Source: Cavia porcellus (lineage: Eukaryota > Chordata > Mammalia > Rodentia > Caviidae). Taken from it: a stretch of 64,000 nt of DNA. The translations under genes and the position numbers were made by a program. Location: assembly GCF_034190915.1 (NCBI RefSeq), contig NW_026947499.1, positions 4,029,950 to 4,093,949 on the forward strand, written 5' to 3'. The notes beneath the pieces are model-generated. The model ran no database searches and was not told where the DNA came from. It worked only from the letters and a program-made list of their open reading frames with translations. Shown in pieces: positions 24,906 through 37,821 of this stretch (position 1 is the stretch's first letter; the number at the start of each line of letters is the position of its first letter).

Positions 24906-26564
24906 TTCAGTCTGCAGCTCCCCCACCACAAACAAGCACACTGCCCCTGTGCCTGTGGGTCTGTATCCCCAATGAATCAAACTCAGAGGGGACAGAGGGC
25001 CTGCTCTGGAGAAAAAGCACCTCACAGTCAAGAGCTGGGGGATTCTGTCCTCTCGGGGGTCCTCGAGATGGGTGATCTAGGGTGTGAATTGTCACACCTA
25101 TCAGGTTGCCTGTGTGTCAGGCTATGAAAGGATGCAAACCACTTTCATGCATCTGCATCTTGGCTCAGCTGCCTCCCTTCTCTAGGAAGGAGAAGGACAG
25201 GTGAGGAGCTTGGGCTGGGTCTTCTGCTACCCTTAAACTCTTGGGAAGTTTTTGGATTGAGTTTCCTGGAGAAGAAAACAGGCTGGGGTAGTTTTTGTGT
25301 CCTGAACCTACAATTTTTAATTTTTTTTTAAAGCCAAATTTTAAAATTACAGTTTTCATTGTCTCTATCCCAGCTGCCTTTATTCTATTTTATTTTTGAA
25401 ATCCCACATCAAAACCACCACACAGACGAAAGTCCTAAGGCATGAGAGGCAGCTCTGAGGTGCAGGCTGTGTTCCATGCAGCCTCAGGAGGGAACCCGAG
25501 GCCCCCGCTGTCGACCTCAGAGGCAGGATACAGAGCAGATTCAGACACCCTTGGGCTGTTTTCCACTCTCTGTCTGCTCCTGGCAGCATCTCGAATCCTG
25601 TGTCAGAGGGGAGTAAGCACCCTGCACATCCAGCGACCAGATGCTGACCTCCAGGGAAGGACCCTGACCCAGACACAGATAGTCAATGGACTCACCCAGG
25701 TGGTGATGGGATGGTGACAAAGTGGGGTAAGATACTGCCCTGGGCTTCTCCAGACCTGGCCAGTGAAGTTCCATCTCTCTGTGCATCTCTCTGTTTCCCT
25801 CATCCCATCTTCCCATCCTCTTCTTCCACAAGGATGTGCAGTCTATAGAACACAGAGCAATGCAGCAAAGGACCTGGCTGCATGTAGTGTTGGGAATGGA
25901 TAACAGAGTGCTCACAGCATCTCCTCAGCTGCCATCTCCCCACCTGTGGACTTCTCAGCCACAGCTGTCCCATGTGAGCAGAGCTGGACAAAGAGCAGAG
26001 AGCTTGGACCCCCCACGCCCCAGGAGGGGTGGCCCTGGCTCACAACTGCCACCTCCTGCAAGTAGCTCATTCTCTTCTATGTCTGATTCTCGCCTCCCAC
26101 AGCTAAGCACAGCAGCCTTGTTCTCAGTGTGCTGGGCGCTTGGACACCCTGATGGTCCCTCACCCTGCTCTCCCTGGTGGCATTCTTCTCTCTCAGGAGC
26201 CACCCGATAAGCTGTCCTTGGGAAGACACTGTCCTGGCCACTGGTGGGTCTGCACATGGAACTCAGAGCATTCGACAGATGGCTGCTTCTGTGGTGGAAG
26301 CGAGGGGGGTTGTTGGCTTAAGCTTCAGGAGCAGATTATACAGTATTAAGGATCTTCAAATGCTAGAAGTGCACGCAGTCTAATGAGAGCTCAGAAGCTG
26401 GGAGTCTCTGTGGACCGAAACAGACGGAGAACAAAGTAGGACAAAGTGGATCTCAGTCTCTCAATCCCTGCGCGATTTTGGAGACAAACACTTTACTAAA
26501 TGGAACAGCCAGTTGGTTTACCAGAGCTGTATGTAACTAGTTTACTCTTTCCCTCAAAGCCTCT

Positions 26565-26565
<1 letters not shown>
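24906..26565. other. non-coding stretch, nothing recognised
   Basis: There are several 90-125 codon frames on both strands (25442-26257) with no domain and no splice support. I name no repeat. Confidence 0.4.
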
Positions 26566-26618
<53 letters not shown>

Positions 26619-26640
26619 ACACACACATACACACACACAT

Positions 26641-26688
<48 letters not shown>
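26566..26688. repeat. compound (TC)n-(AC)n microsatellite
   Basis: A TC run (26566-26617, one TG interruption) passes directly into an AC run (26618-26688) with two short AT-containing interruptions near 26629 and 26640. The first half is a polypyrimidine block and the second an alternating purine-pyrimidine block. Confidence 0.97.
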
Positions 26689-26691
<3 letters not shown>

Positions 26692-29215
26692 AATCCCAGT
26701 AAGTTCAAGATTGAGCTCAGTGGAGCTCATCACACTGATGCTCTACTGCAATGGTTTTGTTTCTTTCATTGTTTTATGCACAGTTCTTGTGAGGAAGACT
26801 CCCTTCCTGACCAAGCAGCAGTCCTCTGGGCTCTCACCTTATTGAGCACTCTAGATTTCTAGCACAGCCTGCCCGATCCCCACTGAGACCCGAGGTAAAC
26901 TCTGTCAGCCTCCACCAGCTCAAGGGTACATGCCAGCCCCCCACCCCACCCCAGGAGTCACCTTCCCTGGCTCCCTCCTTTTCCATTCTAACCCTGGCCA
27001 TGACACCCCACTTGGCCTCTCTGTAGAGCACTTCTTCTAGAAAACTGGTGTCTGCAAATTCCTTCTCTGAGAAAAAGAGAAAACCATCTCCCATCTCCAC
27101 CAGGCTTCACATCCCAAGGATGTTTTTTTGGGAGGGGAGCTGGCAGCTGTCCCTTAAGTAATCATCCAGAAGTTGGGGCACTTTCTTGCCCACCACCCAT
27201 GGGAGATTCTGTAGGAGGCTGAGGGGCCAAGCTCCTTTGAGTAAATCCAACTGCCATCAATCAAAAATGCCCCTCAGGTCCTTTCTGCTCTTGGCTAGAC
27301 ACCCTGGGTTTAAGAGCCTTCCTTTCAGCAGAGTTGAGTTCAGTTTGCACTGGCATCTCTCTCCCCTGCTACAGTAGTCAGAATCAAAGTGTCTTACCAC
27401 TTTCAGCAAGTGACTGGGCTGGTGTCTGATGGATGACACAGGGCAGGTGCTCAAAAAGGACTCAAAAAACCAACGGATGTGTCCATGAGTACTTACTCAA
27501 GGGGAGTGACCTGGCTGTCTTCTGCAGGACAATGCAGGACACCAAGTGCATGGCTGGTGCCTGAGAAGGAGCAGCCGGTGGAGGAATGGAGGGAGATACT
27601 GCTACCCCGTCCTTTGCAGTCAGCCCTCGGGTGGCCCTGGAGGTCCACGGTTTCTCTCTGGGCATCAATCCTGAGGCTGCAGTGTGGAGTTTGCTCAGCT
27701 GGTCTCTCGTGCCCCTTCCAGCTGTGACTCTGAGACTTTTGGGAACACAGTTCTGCCACCCCAAGCAATCTCTACTCACCTAATGTTCATGGCAGAAACC
27801 CCCAGAGGTGCCTGTAGTTTCGGAGGAGCCACCTGGCTCTGGGTGGCATGGAAGCCCACTGTGCCCTCTGCTGTCTCCTCCCCCTTCCAAGGGGAGTGGT
27901 GTTTCAGGCACACCTTGTCTTTGCAGCATTTTTGCTGACTCTCGAGCCTTTTATTTATGTTTAGTGGCTGCTTCACTTGGCTCTCTAGCTCTGCCAAAAA
28001 ACTCATAGGAGAATTAAATGATGAAATCAGTGAATCTGATCTAAGGTGGGGGATGCTTTACTCTTTTCCAGCAGCAGTCAAACGGCTCATCCTAGAGGAC
28101 CATTCAGTTCAGACAGCACGCAGCACACATACTCATCCCAAGTAGTTCTGGAGAGTCCGGGAGCCCTGTGCACGCTGGTCCCACACTGTGCAGGATATTC
28201 TTTCAGAACCTGTGGCCTTGGAGACCTGTGCAGGAGACAAAAGTAACTGGAAGGCCCACTGTGGACAGCACCACCCTGTCAGGAAAGCCAGGCCCATGGT
28301 TACATCTGAGCCTGCAAATATATTTGTCAGCTGCACCTCTGACTCTGAAAATTCAGTTAAGATTTATAGCCTCAGAAATCTCATTCTTGAAATGCAAAGT
28401 AAGATGCTGCTATAGTGGATTCTTCAGTGAACATACAATCACCTGTTCCTGCCACACTGCCAATGCCTAACTAACATGAGCTCATTTCCAAAATTCTCGG
28501 TTGCAGGGAAGGGAAATAGAAAGTAGGAACAACATTGATTTAGCTAACAGTTACTCGAGGATAAGGAAACACTAGTACATTAAAGGCTAATATTGTTGAT
28601 TATAGTAAATGTTTGTTTATTCCTTGGGAAATTTATTATTGAATTAGTAGTGAACTACGGGCAGTCTACAGTGGGAGGAACATATTTATTCTTTCTTCTT
28701 TCTGTTTACATCTACCTGCCATTCAAAATTCTAATTCTTAGAATCTTGACATAAGAAGCTGCGGGAACAAATGTGAGAAAAAGCTGCAGAGACTTCTGCA
28801 AACTCTTCAAACTCTATAATTAGGTTTCTCCCGCGGTGACCTTTGAGAGGACTGATTTACAGGTGTGAGAGCGGGGTGACCGCTGCCGGGTGGGCTGTCC
28901 TCTCAGTTTCTCTGTCCATGGGTAAAATCCCTGGGGTCCTCCTTACTCTGCAGGAGAATTAATTCCCTTGGGGTGTGACTTTCTGAAAATCTCCGGAGAT
29001 ACACACTTTGATATTCTTTCTGAACAAGTTTACTGTATTTTTATGAAAAGCATATTTGATTCAGTTGTTCAAAAGTGACCATCTAAATATTAGACTATAC
29101 ACTCTGAATTTGGCATCAAACATTACTACTATGTAGATGTATATTTTTAGACCAGTTAGTAATTTGTTTTTCTGCTTCCTTTCTTGAAATGTGGTTCTCA
29201 CAATTCCTTCTGGAA
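26689..29215. other. non-coding stretch, nothing recognised
   Basis: Overlapping frames at 27462-28470 (up to about 105 codons) are present on both strands without a domain. The end of the stretch (from about 28500) turns AT-rich. Confidence 0.4.
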
Positions 29216-29301
29216 TTTATTTATTTATTTCACTGGTGCTAGAGATCGGACTTCGAGCCTCACATGTGCTAAGCATGTGCTTAACCACTGTCCCCCAACC
29301 C
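29216..29301 (-). mobile_element. old ID-type SINE
   Basis: On the plus strand, a (TTTA)n tail remnant (29216-29230) is followed by 'cactggtgctagagatcgga', 'cacatgtgctaagcatgtgc' and 'ttaaccactgtcccccaacc'. This is the antisense of an ID or B4-right-half element. The loop on the minus strand reads CTTAGCA (AGC-like). The heavy divergence marks it as much older than the 0.9, 11.4 and 45.3 kb copies. It could instead be the right half of a B4. Confidence 0.7.
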
Positions 29302-29359
29302 TTCTCCTTTGGGATTTCAGTTAACTACTATTCAAAGGATATTTCCAGTAGTTGATTGA

Positions 29360-29720
29360 TCTAGTGTGTTGGTTACTTTTCTCTTGTTGCTGACACAAAC
29401 TATCTGACCCAAAAATGAAGGAGTGAAAGGTTTACTTAGCTCACGGTTTGTGGAGGCTTCAGTTCACACTCGGCTGGCTCCACAGCAGGGCGGTTCATGG
29501 CGGCAGAAGACAGCAAAAGCAACAAGCACAGAAAGGGAGGAGAGTGTGAGAAGAACCTTCCGTCCCTCATACTGTGTGTAGGCCGCCCACCCTGGGAGGG
29601 TACAGCACACACACTCATAATCCCAGCCTTGGGTCAGGAGTCAATCACAGAGTCCAGAAGCCCACATCATGTGACTGTGTGAGGCTTTGGGGGCACCCAG
29701 ACTCAAACCACAACATCTAC
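29360..29720 (+). mobile_element. MaLR-like solo LTR with near-matched 5-bp flanks
   Basis: The element runs from about 29365 ('tgtgttggttacttttctct') to 29715 ('accacaaca'), beginning TG and ending CA. Shared landmarks with the 6.8 and 36.7 kb copies are 'aggtttacttagctcacggt', 'ggcggttcatggcggcagaa' and 'gaggctttgggggcacccag'. The flanking 5-mers tctag (29360-29364) and tctac (29716-29720) match at four of five bases, consistent with a decayed 5-bp TSD. Read as an ERVL-MaLR solo LTR; no internal sequence is present. Confidence 0.68.
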
Positions 29721-30389
29721 TGTGTATATTTCCTTCTTATCAGTGGTTCCCTTCTTCAGGCTACCCTGACATTAATGGAGAAACATATAAATGATAAACC
29801 AGTGCATTTCCTGAGGCTCTGATGGGCGCCCCAACAGCGGTAGAATGTGGCCAGGAATGCGGTAGGACGCCGTCTCTCAGCAGGCACAGAGACACTCAGT
29901 GTGGGTGAATTATCGTTTGCTCAGCAGTCTAATCAGCACCTTCATCCATCGTGTAATTTACCTGCAGTAGAACCCGGATGAAGGATGTCTTTGCCATTTT
30001 ACATTAAATCTTCATCTTTTAAATCGACAAAAAAGTATATGTTTGCAGGACAGAGTCCTCAGCGCTGCACGCAAAGCCCACTGCCCCCTTTCTCATCTCC
30101 TCCCTGCCCTCCCCACCCTCCATCTCCAGCTTCTCCTCCTCTTGGAGAGAGATCTGCCTCCAGCCTTTTAGTTTGTTCTTTGTTTATATTTTGAGCTTCT
30201 CTGTAAAAGAAGCCGTTCAATAGTTAAGCTGCTGTGACTGATTCATTTCCATTAACATTATAGTTTCAAGGTGCAAATAAATTTAAAAACTGAAAGATCT
30301 AGAAAATTTACTAAAGTATAAAGCAATGTTACTGTTCTGTTTTTGTTTTGAAAAATGTGATCTTTATTAATACCAAAAGATAAAATTGT
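29721..30389. other. AT-rich non-coding stretch
   Basis: Nothing is recognised apart from a pyrimidine-rich patch at 30080-30150. Confidence 0.4.
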
Positions 30390-31010
30390 ACACATTTGTC
30401 ACATGCATGATGCTGTGAAATGTATAACCTGTGCGGAATGTCCAATGAAGCTGATTAATGTATGCATTATTTCAGGTATGTGTTTGGAGAGGTCGCCTAA
30501 AATCCACACTCTTAGGACTTTGGAAGAATACAGTGCATGGTTATTAACTCTAGTTATGGTGCTTTCAATTTTTTCCCCCTTAACTTAAATTTTGTCACCC
30601 TTGACAACTGTAGCCTGACTTCCCTGCCCACCAGCCTTTCATAGACTGGGAATCAAACCTCAGAGTGGTCCAAAGCAACCATCTGCTAACCAGACACATG
30701 AATTAATTCTCAAATAATCCCTAAAAGAGTGGGATATGCCATGATTTGGCTCAATAATTTTCCACGAGTGGAAGAACTCAAATAACATAAAATATTAGAA
30801 GGTGTTGGTTGTGATTTTTTCATAGAAGAGACATTTAAGCTTGTGTACCTGAGTTACTTCATTTGGTCCCCAAATGCACCCATTTTCCAACACATCACTC
30901 AGTCTGGCCTTTTTATGGCAGTGTTGTATTCCACTCTGTATAAATACCACATTTTTATCCATTTGTATAAATTCTATCTTTCTACCTAGAAAAAGGAGAA
31001 CATGATATTG
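30390..31010 (-). mobile_element. L1M-type LINE-1 3' UTR fragment
   Basis: The plus strand shows antisense L1 3'-end landmarks in the usual order: 'tgattaatgtatgcattatt', 'aaaatccacactcttaggac', 'ttattaactctagttatggt', 'catcactcagtctggccttt', 'tatggcagtgttgtattcca' and 'taaataccacatttttatcc'. No coding remnant is seen. Confidence 0.65.
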
Positions 31011-31882
31011 TAATGGAGCACAGCCAATGTATCTAAAAGTGTACTTTGAAAAAAGCAGGTCTTATGTGTTTTCTAAGTTCTTTTGGACTCTTAGTCTGGT
31101 TTTTGAGCTGTATATATGATAGCATTATAAGGTCTTGTAAGACAAATAAATGAATCTGCTACTGGAAAAACATCAGGGATTTGGGGATGTGAATTAACAT
31201 GTGTTACCCACACACACTGACCCCTTATATGGAACGTGATCATTGTGTACTGCAAACATGTACCAATAAAGCTCAAAACAAAAACAAAACACACTGACTG
31301 ATTTGAAAATGTTCCTTCTTATTCAATTGTCTTTCAGTGCTTCCGACAATATCAAGGAGAAATAATCTGTTAGATTATTAGAATAATCTGAGCTAGAAAA
31401 TAACAACTTTCCAAATATTAGCAAAGTTCTTTTTTAACAAGTCAATATTGGTCATTGGTAAGGTAGTTAGTTTGTCATATTGCTATATATTGATAAAGGG
31501 GTATGAGTTTTCCACGAATGCTAGTGATCATTGTCTCTTGAAATTAATATTTTTGATAAGTAAATTAAGCATATGACTAATGCAGTTACTTAATCAGGTT
31601 GGAAGTTGGGGGAGTGTTAGTGAAGTTTAGTATCACGGAATCTATAATATGTATGCGGAAGGAACAGCTAAAATGGAAAAGAAGAATAAAAAATATGGCT
31701 AACAGATTTCCCTGGCATGGTTCCTTGGGAAATCTGGGCTCTGTGTGTGCGAACAGAATTCAGCACTGTCCTTTTGGAGGTGAGGCTTGTCAGTTGGATG
31801 TGTCCCCTCAGTGGAGAACAAACTCACCGGGCAGGAGAAGAAAACAAAACGGCTAGTCAACTCCAATTTCAAGAGCAGGTGC
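31011..31882. other. AT-rich non-coding stretch
   Basis: An 'accaataaagctcaaaacaa' segment (31262-31290) looks like a polyadenylated retroposon end, but no body upstream is identifiable. There is no gene support. Confidence 0.4.
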
Positions 31883-31990
31883 ACAGTGGCACAGTTTGAG
31901 CTGAAGAGTTTGCTCCAGGGCTGCCTGAGTTCAAGGCCCTCTTGGGACCTGCACATTCTGTGATCTTTGGCAATGAGTGACCTCTAATGG
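31883..31990 (+). mobile_element. MIR SINE, sense copy
   Basis: The segments 'agagtttgctccagggctgc', 'ctgagttcaaggccctcttg' and 'ctgtgatctttggcaatgag' match the 5' half of MIR in order, including the tRNA-derived B-box-like 'gagttcaaggcc'. It is ancient and diverged; ends are approximate. Confidence 0.55.
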
Positions 31991-33732
31991 GGAGATTCTT
32001 CACTGTGGGTTGCAGTACAGGTGGTAGATTGAAATTAATTTGCCAGGATTCCAATAATGTCTCGAAGGGATTACAAATATAACTTTTTGCATTGTGAGGA
32101 AAACTAGAAAAATGATTAAACAAATTTTAAGGTAAGAGGAGCATTTTTCCTAATTATATTGCTGAGAGGCAATTAGTAATTTATACTCTAATCGCCAAGG
32201 TTAACTATGGTCCAAAAATATTCATTATCTGCAGAAGAGAAAGACTTTAGTTTATTGATTATAAAATTATTCAAAGATGTAAGCATTACTGTATCACCTA
32301 AAAAAGTTTTTAGGCTGCTCCAAAAAATAGTTATGTTCTGCCCTTCCTTCCCCAAAGCTGGTACACTTGATATGAGAGTTTAGGATAACAGATAAAACCC
32401 TTCATGAAGCCACAAAAAACAAAAATAAGCAATTCTACCCTGAAACTATAGCTACTGTTATTTTTGTAAAACTAACTCTCAGGTACTTACAAATTAACTT
32501 AATAAAAGACACGGAGCATCACCAAAATTACATTACAAAAGACACCCTAATGGCTAAGGCAACTGAATTTGAAAAGAGCCCCGAAATAACAAAAGTAAGA
32601 AATTGGGGTCACCAGAGTAACATGCCTCTAAATGAGCTGATGTTTTAAAATTGCAGAGAATCAAATGTTGCTAAATATTCACAAAGATATTCATAAAGAA
32701 ATACAGAATCTTTCCAATGTACTTACTCAGCTTCACTGCCCACACCCAATTCAGAAGCTGCTGCTGTGATTCCTGCAGGTCCACCTCTCCCATACCACAG
32801 ACTCTCCACAGCACACCTCCAGCTTCCAAATTCACAAAAAAGCTCGGGTACCCTGCCATGGTCCATGCTCAGACTACGTGTTCCCCAGTAACCGAGGAAA
32901 ACCATCTGGATAATCCCACAAGAAAATGTGGAACACACATTGCTTTTAATTTCCTACTCCTCAAAAGACAGTGTCCTTGATAATGGGGTTCAGGCTTCTT
33001 ACACCTTGGGCTGTTGAAACAACATACTTTAAGGTTTTTAAATGGTGCAAGTGAAGTGATCCACCTAGCTTTCATGTCTTTCACCCACACAATTTTTACA
33101 TTTTGTATTACTCATTTCAGAGCAAATAACGAATAATCAGGGCAGGAAGATGAAAACATTCAGGCCATAACACAAGAAATGATGTCTGGCATAGGACAAT
33201 ACGCCGATGTAAAAATTCAAGCACATACTTATGTTGGGTGCCAAATAATAATTATTATAGTCATCCAAGTATTGCAATCCCTTTTCTAGTTTTCCTTACA
33301 ATCCAAAAGGTTATATTTATAATCCCATTGAGACATTATTGGGATTGCAGCAAATTAATTCCAATTTTACCACCTCAAATGCAACCCACAGTGAGAGTAA
33401 AGACACCAAGACATGTTCCAAGCTAAGGGCAGCCAAGGGGTCCTAAATCCAATCCCTAAGAAGATGTCCAGACAAAGGCCCCAATCCCAGGCCTGTCCCA
33501 GAATTTATTATCTTGTGAAGAAGCAGGGTGGTGGCTCAGGGATGAGTGACAGTGAGGATGGCGGAAATTATCTGAGTAACGAGCTGGCTGACCAGGTAGG
33601 GAGAAAAGCTAGTTCTTTGCAACCAGAATCATGGAAAGAATTAAACTCATGAACCAAGACACCACAATGTTAAAACCCTCCATGCTTATGTTAAATTAAT
33701 AATCATGGTGTATGTGACTTTTTGGCTTCTTG
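31991..33732. other. AT-rich non-coding stretch, nothing recognised
   Basis: Short frames only. No repeat could be named with confidence. Confidence 0.4.
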
Positions 33733-33890
33733 TCATGTGCCACAACAGTCTAGGCAACTCACATGTTTATTAACTCCCACCACTGTATGAGATGGGTTAC
33801 ATCACTCTCTGCAGACAGGCTCAGGATTATGTAGCAGACCTGACCACGGAGCAGAGCCCTATACCATGCTGTCTCACAATTGCCTTACAA
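33733..33890 (-). mobile_element. MIR SINE, antisense copy
   Basis: The plus strand reads 'catgtgccacaacagtctag', 'aactcacatgtttattaact', 'ccaccactgtatgagatggg' and then 'cggagcagagccctatacca'. This is the antisense order of MIR from its 3' end to its 5' end. Ends are approximate. Confidence 0.6.
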
Positions 33891-36417
33891 CTGTGCGCAG
33901 GCGACAGGCTGCAGGCTCCTTCCTTGCTGAGATGACTGCAGAAAGCTCCAGGTGAGTCTGTATTCAGGAGTCCAGATTTCAGGACACAGGTGAGCATGGC
34001 GAGAGGTGGGCATCTGCCATCTGCTTATCTAATCCAGCTGTGTAGATATGAGTAGATCTATGTGTGTATTTACGGTGTGCACGCACACACACGTGAAGAG
34101 AGAGGAGGCAAGAAGTAGAGGGGCCTCTTCCGTCAAGCTGTGAGATTCAGGCCATATTCATCAGAGCTAACACCTCTGTTTATGTCTAGAGATGGCCTCA
34201 GTGCTTTCACTTATTTATTTCCTGCTACTTTTGACATGTTAGGTGAATAACATTTGGAAAAGTTTTATGGTAGATTATGACGTGAGATCAGGAAATCACT
34301 CCTTCCCTTAGAGCTTCAAAACTTTTCCTTTAATTCCTCAATGCCAATACTGAGCACCTCAAGAATCACAACCCAGGGCCATGCTTGTAGTTTATGTACT
34401 GACTTCACCTCTTTGTTTGCACAGGGAAGGAATCTACCCAGCTACAACGTGGGACACCAACTTTGTGGACTCCCCAAATCCTGCCTTCATCAGTGCACTG
34501 AAGTGCCCAGCCTCAGGTGCATTAATCACATGAAGCCTGAGCTGAGACATTGGGTGCCCCATTGTGTGACCTTTTCCTCTGTGCTGCTGCGCTTTGCCAG
34601 CGGAGGACAGAGCTGCCCCATGGACCCACACTGCCCTCCGTTCTCCATGCTGTGCAGGGAACACGACCTCTCTCTGGGTGCTGCCCCTCTGCTCCCCATA
34701 CTGAGTGTTTGCTCACTCAGGCCTTCTCCAGGCATTTAAACTGAGAGCATCTTGATTTTTTGTGATGGTCAGAGAATTTCTCTTCCATACAAATTCTTAT
34801 CGACTTAGCGTCAAATGACACATTTCTCTATAGAGTAACCTGGAATTCCTCTGAAACAACATCTTGGTTTGCGTCACTAAGATTTTAGTTTCTTCTTAGT
34901 ATTCACTAACTCGTGCACAAGAATATTCAGTCCAAGTGTATTGTCACATCACAGTCTGCTTCCTTTACGTTTGCATCTGCTGATCCTTTTGCTTTATGGG
35001 GTTTGATATTAGTTCCTCTGCACAGAAGTGACATACATTCTCTGTTGAAAATTAATGAGTCTTTAGTAAAAAATAATTACTCCATGCTATGTATGTGCAC
35101 CACTTTCCTATGAAGAATGTAGGCATTATGTACCACACTCGTGTGCTAATATTTTTTTTAAATTAAAAACAACAAAAATGTGAGTCAATGTAAAGACAGA
35201 TAAATACTAATGCAGGCAGAACTTCATAAAGCAAAATCATGATGTTATTATTCAGACACTGAGCTTCATAAGCAGGTAATTGAGGAGTGACCATTTCCCT
35301 CGGGGGTGGTGCAGCTGAGACTTCACCCATGGGTATTTGGCTTCAGCCTTTGCTGAGCTCCAGTTCTGTGAAAGTGGCCCCCAGCAGAGATCACTAGAGA
35401 CGTGGACCCACTGGGCACAGAGGCTCCCAGGGGAAGGGCTCCTCACCTCTTTCCCCAGGATGGAACATCAGAGTGAGTTGGGTACCTTCAGGGAGGAAAG
35501 CTCAGCTGGACTCGAAAGATCAAGACTACTTGTCCCAGAGCCATCTCAGGCTGGTAGGTCACACAGCTGCAGGAGGAGGAGCACACATGAAGAAATAAGT
35601 GCAGGGCACTTCACAGCCCTGGGGAATGGCCACAGCAGCCACACGTGCCTTTAGAGTCGGGCTGTGCAAAGGCAACACCTCAGAGCTAAATCCTTACACA
35701 CTTTGCATATAGGCAAAAGTGAGGGCGTGTTGTGGATGTCAACCTTCGTGAGAGTCACCATCATCCACAGATGCATCTCAGAGTCAACCAAGCACTTTAG
35801 AGAAGGATGCAAAGAGCAGAAGAAGAGCAGAAGCACTGGGGGACACTGGACAGGACCTTTCCAGAGAAACAGGGTGAGATTCCTGCTCCTGGCTGGGTGC
35901 TGTTCCTGCAGAGGTCAATGGCACTTTCCCCAAACAGTGCTCCACATATCTACTGTCATGGTGAAACAATCCAAAATTAATGCCCAGAATTATTGGAGTT
36001 GCTGAGTGGTGGGTCCCAGTTCCCTGCCACTCAGCAGCATGAACACAAGCCAGTTGCTCCCTCCCATGGGAGGTGGGAGCCCTTCACAGTGCTCTCAGCA
36101 CAAAGTCTGCCCCACTATCTGGCCACTCACTCTGTCCCTCAGTGCATCCCCCGCCTGGTCCTGCATGCACTGAGCAGTGTCCACTCCTCCAGGATCGAGG
36201 TTCCTGTGAGCGATGCAGTGCTACCAGCTCATCCGAGCAGAGGGAGGTCAGGTGCTCAGCCAGCTCCAAACCTTAGCATGGGACTCCCACTCATCAGCGG
36301 GGTGAAGCAGTGATTAAAACACACTCTATCCTTCCACATATCTGTGGGTACATGCGTGTGTGCATTACCAGGCATGGAGTCCCAGGGTTAGCACTTAGCT
36401 ACATTCTGCCTAGTTTA
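33891..36417. other. non-coding stretch, nothing recognised
   Basis: Frames at 34341-34739, 35337-36005 and 35993-36313 (100-132 codons) lack domains and have overlapping opposite-strand frames of similar size. A short impure AC-rich patch lies at about 34080. Confidence 0.4.
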
Positions 36418-36552
36418 ATTTTTTTTTTTTTTCATTTGAGATGGGGTCTCCTTCAATCATTAAATTGCCCAAACTGGACTTGAACTGGGGGTTTGCCTGC
36501 CTCAGTCTCCCAAAGTGCTAGGGTTACAGGTCTATACCACCATCCCTGTTGC
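36418..36552 (-). mobile_element. B1-type (7SL-derived) SINE
   Basis: On the plus strand, a T tract (A tail) at 36420-36432 is followed by 'gagatggggtctccttcaat', 'tgcccaaactggacttgaac', 'tgcctgcctcagtctcccaa' and 'agtgctagggttacaggtct'. This is the antisense of a B1/Alu-like 7SL-derived monomer. It is moderately diverged and no TSD was found. Confidence 0.88.
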
Positions 36553-36669
36553 ACAGTCTTTTAATCCTAATTAGTAAATGGTCTTTATGCTAAATTCTAA
36601 AAGACAGGTGATAAAGCGTGTTATTACTTGGGAGGAAACCTCACCCTGGAGCACCTGGGTGAGAAGATG

Positions 36670-37069
36670 TGTGCTGTCTCATTTATTTTCTCTGTTTCTG
36701 GAGCAAAACAGCAACAATTACAAGTTAAAGAAGGAGTGGTTTATTTTGGCTCAAAATGTACAGAGGTTTCTGTCCATAGTCAGCTGGTTCCAGACAAACC
36801 ACACAGAGGAGAAACAGTCCATGGCAGGGCACAGGAAGCAGTGAGCCAGATCAAAGATGAAGGGAAGGAGATGGACTCTTCCAGACCACACCACGGGTAT
36901 CCATCCCCTCCAAACAGGTTCCATCTTCCCACATCCCATTTAGCTGTAAATTCATCAGTGGATTCATCCACTGGTGAATATCAACCTCCATGACCCAGTC
37001 ACCCCACAACTCCACCTCTGAGCTCACGGGGCTTTGGTGGCCCATGTAGATATAAATTATAACATGTGC
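36670..37069 (+). mobile_element. complete MaLR-like solo LTR with perfect 5-bp TSD
   Basis: The 390-bp body runs from 36675 ('tgtctcatttattttctctg') to 37064 ('tataaattataaca'), so it has TG...CA ends. The flanking 5-mers tgtgc at 36670-36674 and 37065-37069 are identical. A 5-bp TSD with TG/CA termini is the signature of retroviral-type integration. Landmarks shared with the 6.8 and 29.4 kb copies are 'gtggtttattttggctcaaa', 'acagtccatggcagggcaca', 'aattcatcagtggattcatc' and 'cacctctgagctcacggggc'. No internal sequence is present, so it was left by LTR-LTR recombination. The family is inferred as ERVL-MaLR; the subfamily is unknown. Confidence 0.8.
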
Positions 37070-37821
37070 TGTGTACGGGGTTGGCACTCAGCCTCACTAT
37101 GACCCAGACACAGAGATGCTGTTTTCCAGAATCAAGACTTGTGATGGAACTCTTGGCTGAGAACAGGAAGCGAAGAACACACTAGAAAGCTGGGTTTGAG
37201 TAAGTGTCTCTCTCCCTGTGTCACAGCAGAATTGCATGTAGAGGCCCTAAGACAGCTGCAGATTTGTTATTGCTTAGCTTCAGAATGTGAACTAGAGGCT
37301 ACAGTGCATGATTAGGAGATTCACTGTTGAGAAAATTCAGTAAACACAGAGAACTCACTGTATCCAGCTGCCTCTCAGGAATTACACCTTTAGCTTTGGT
37401 AAACAGTGTGAGCCCCAGCAGGATAACTGAGCTCTAAAGATAAAATGAGATTCAATAGCTTAGCGCGCTTTACAACAGCTTGAGTGGGAGCACCCACCAC
37501 TATTGCTGTCATAATCTCAGGGTCCAGGAGGCGGGAGCTTATGGGGTCCCTGCAGGTCTAGCAAGAATAACTGCACAGAGAGACCTCTGATGTCACAACG
37601 CTATGTCTGCCAGTGCTCTAGAATGTTCTCATGGATATGGCAGACAGTGACCTTAAAGCCAAGGTGGAAATGACTTTCCCATTCTTCTGGAGGTGACCAG
37701 GATGCGCAGGAATCAGAAAAAGCCATAAAAGTGGGTCTGTAAGCCTGGATATGGAAAAGCCCTTAAGGTTTACAATTTAGCAGGTAAGATCTGTATCAAG
37801 GGTGGAACTGCAACCAGATGC
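37070..37821. other. non-coding stretch, nothing recognised
   Basis: No open frame of note, no repeat named and no RNA gene seen. Confidence 0.45.
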
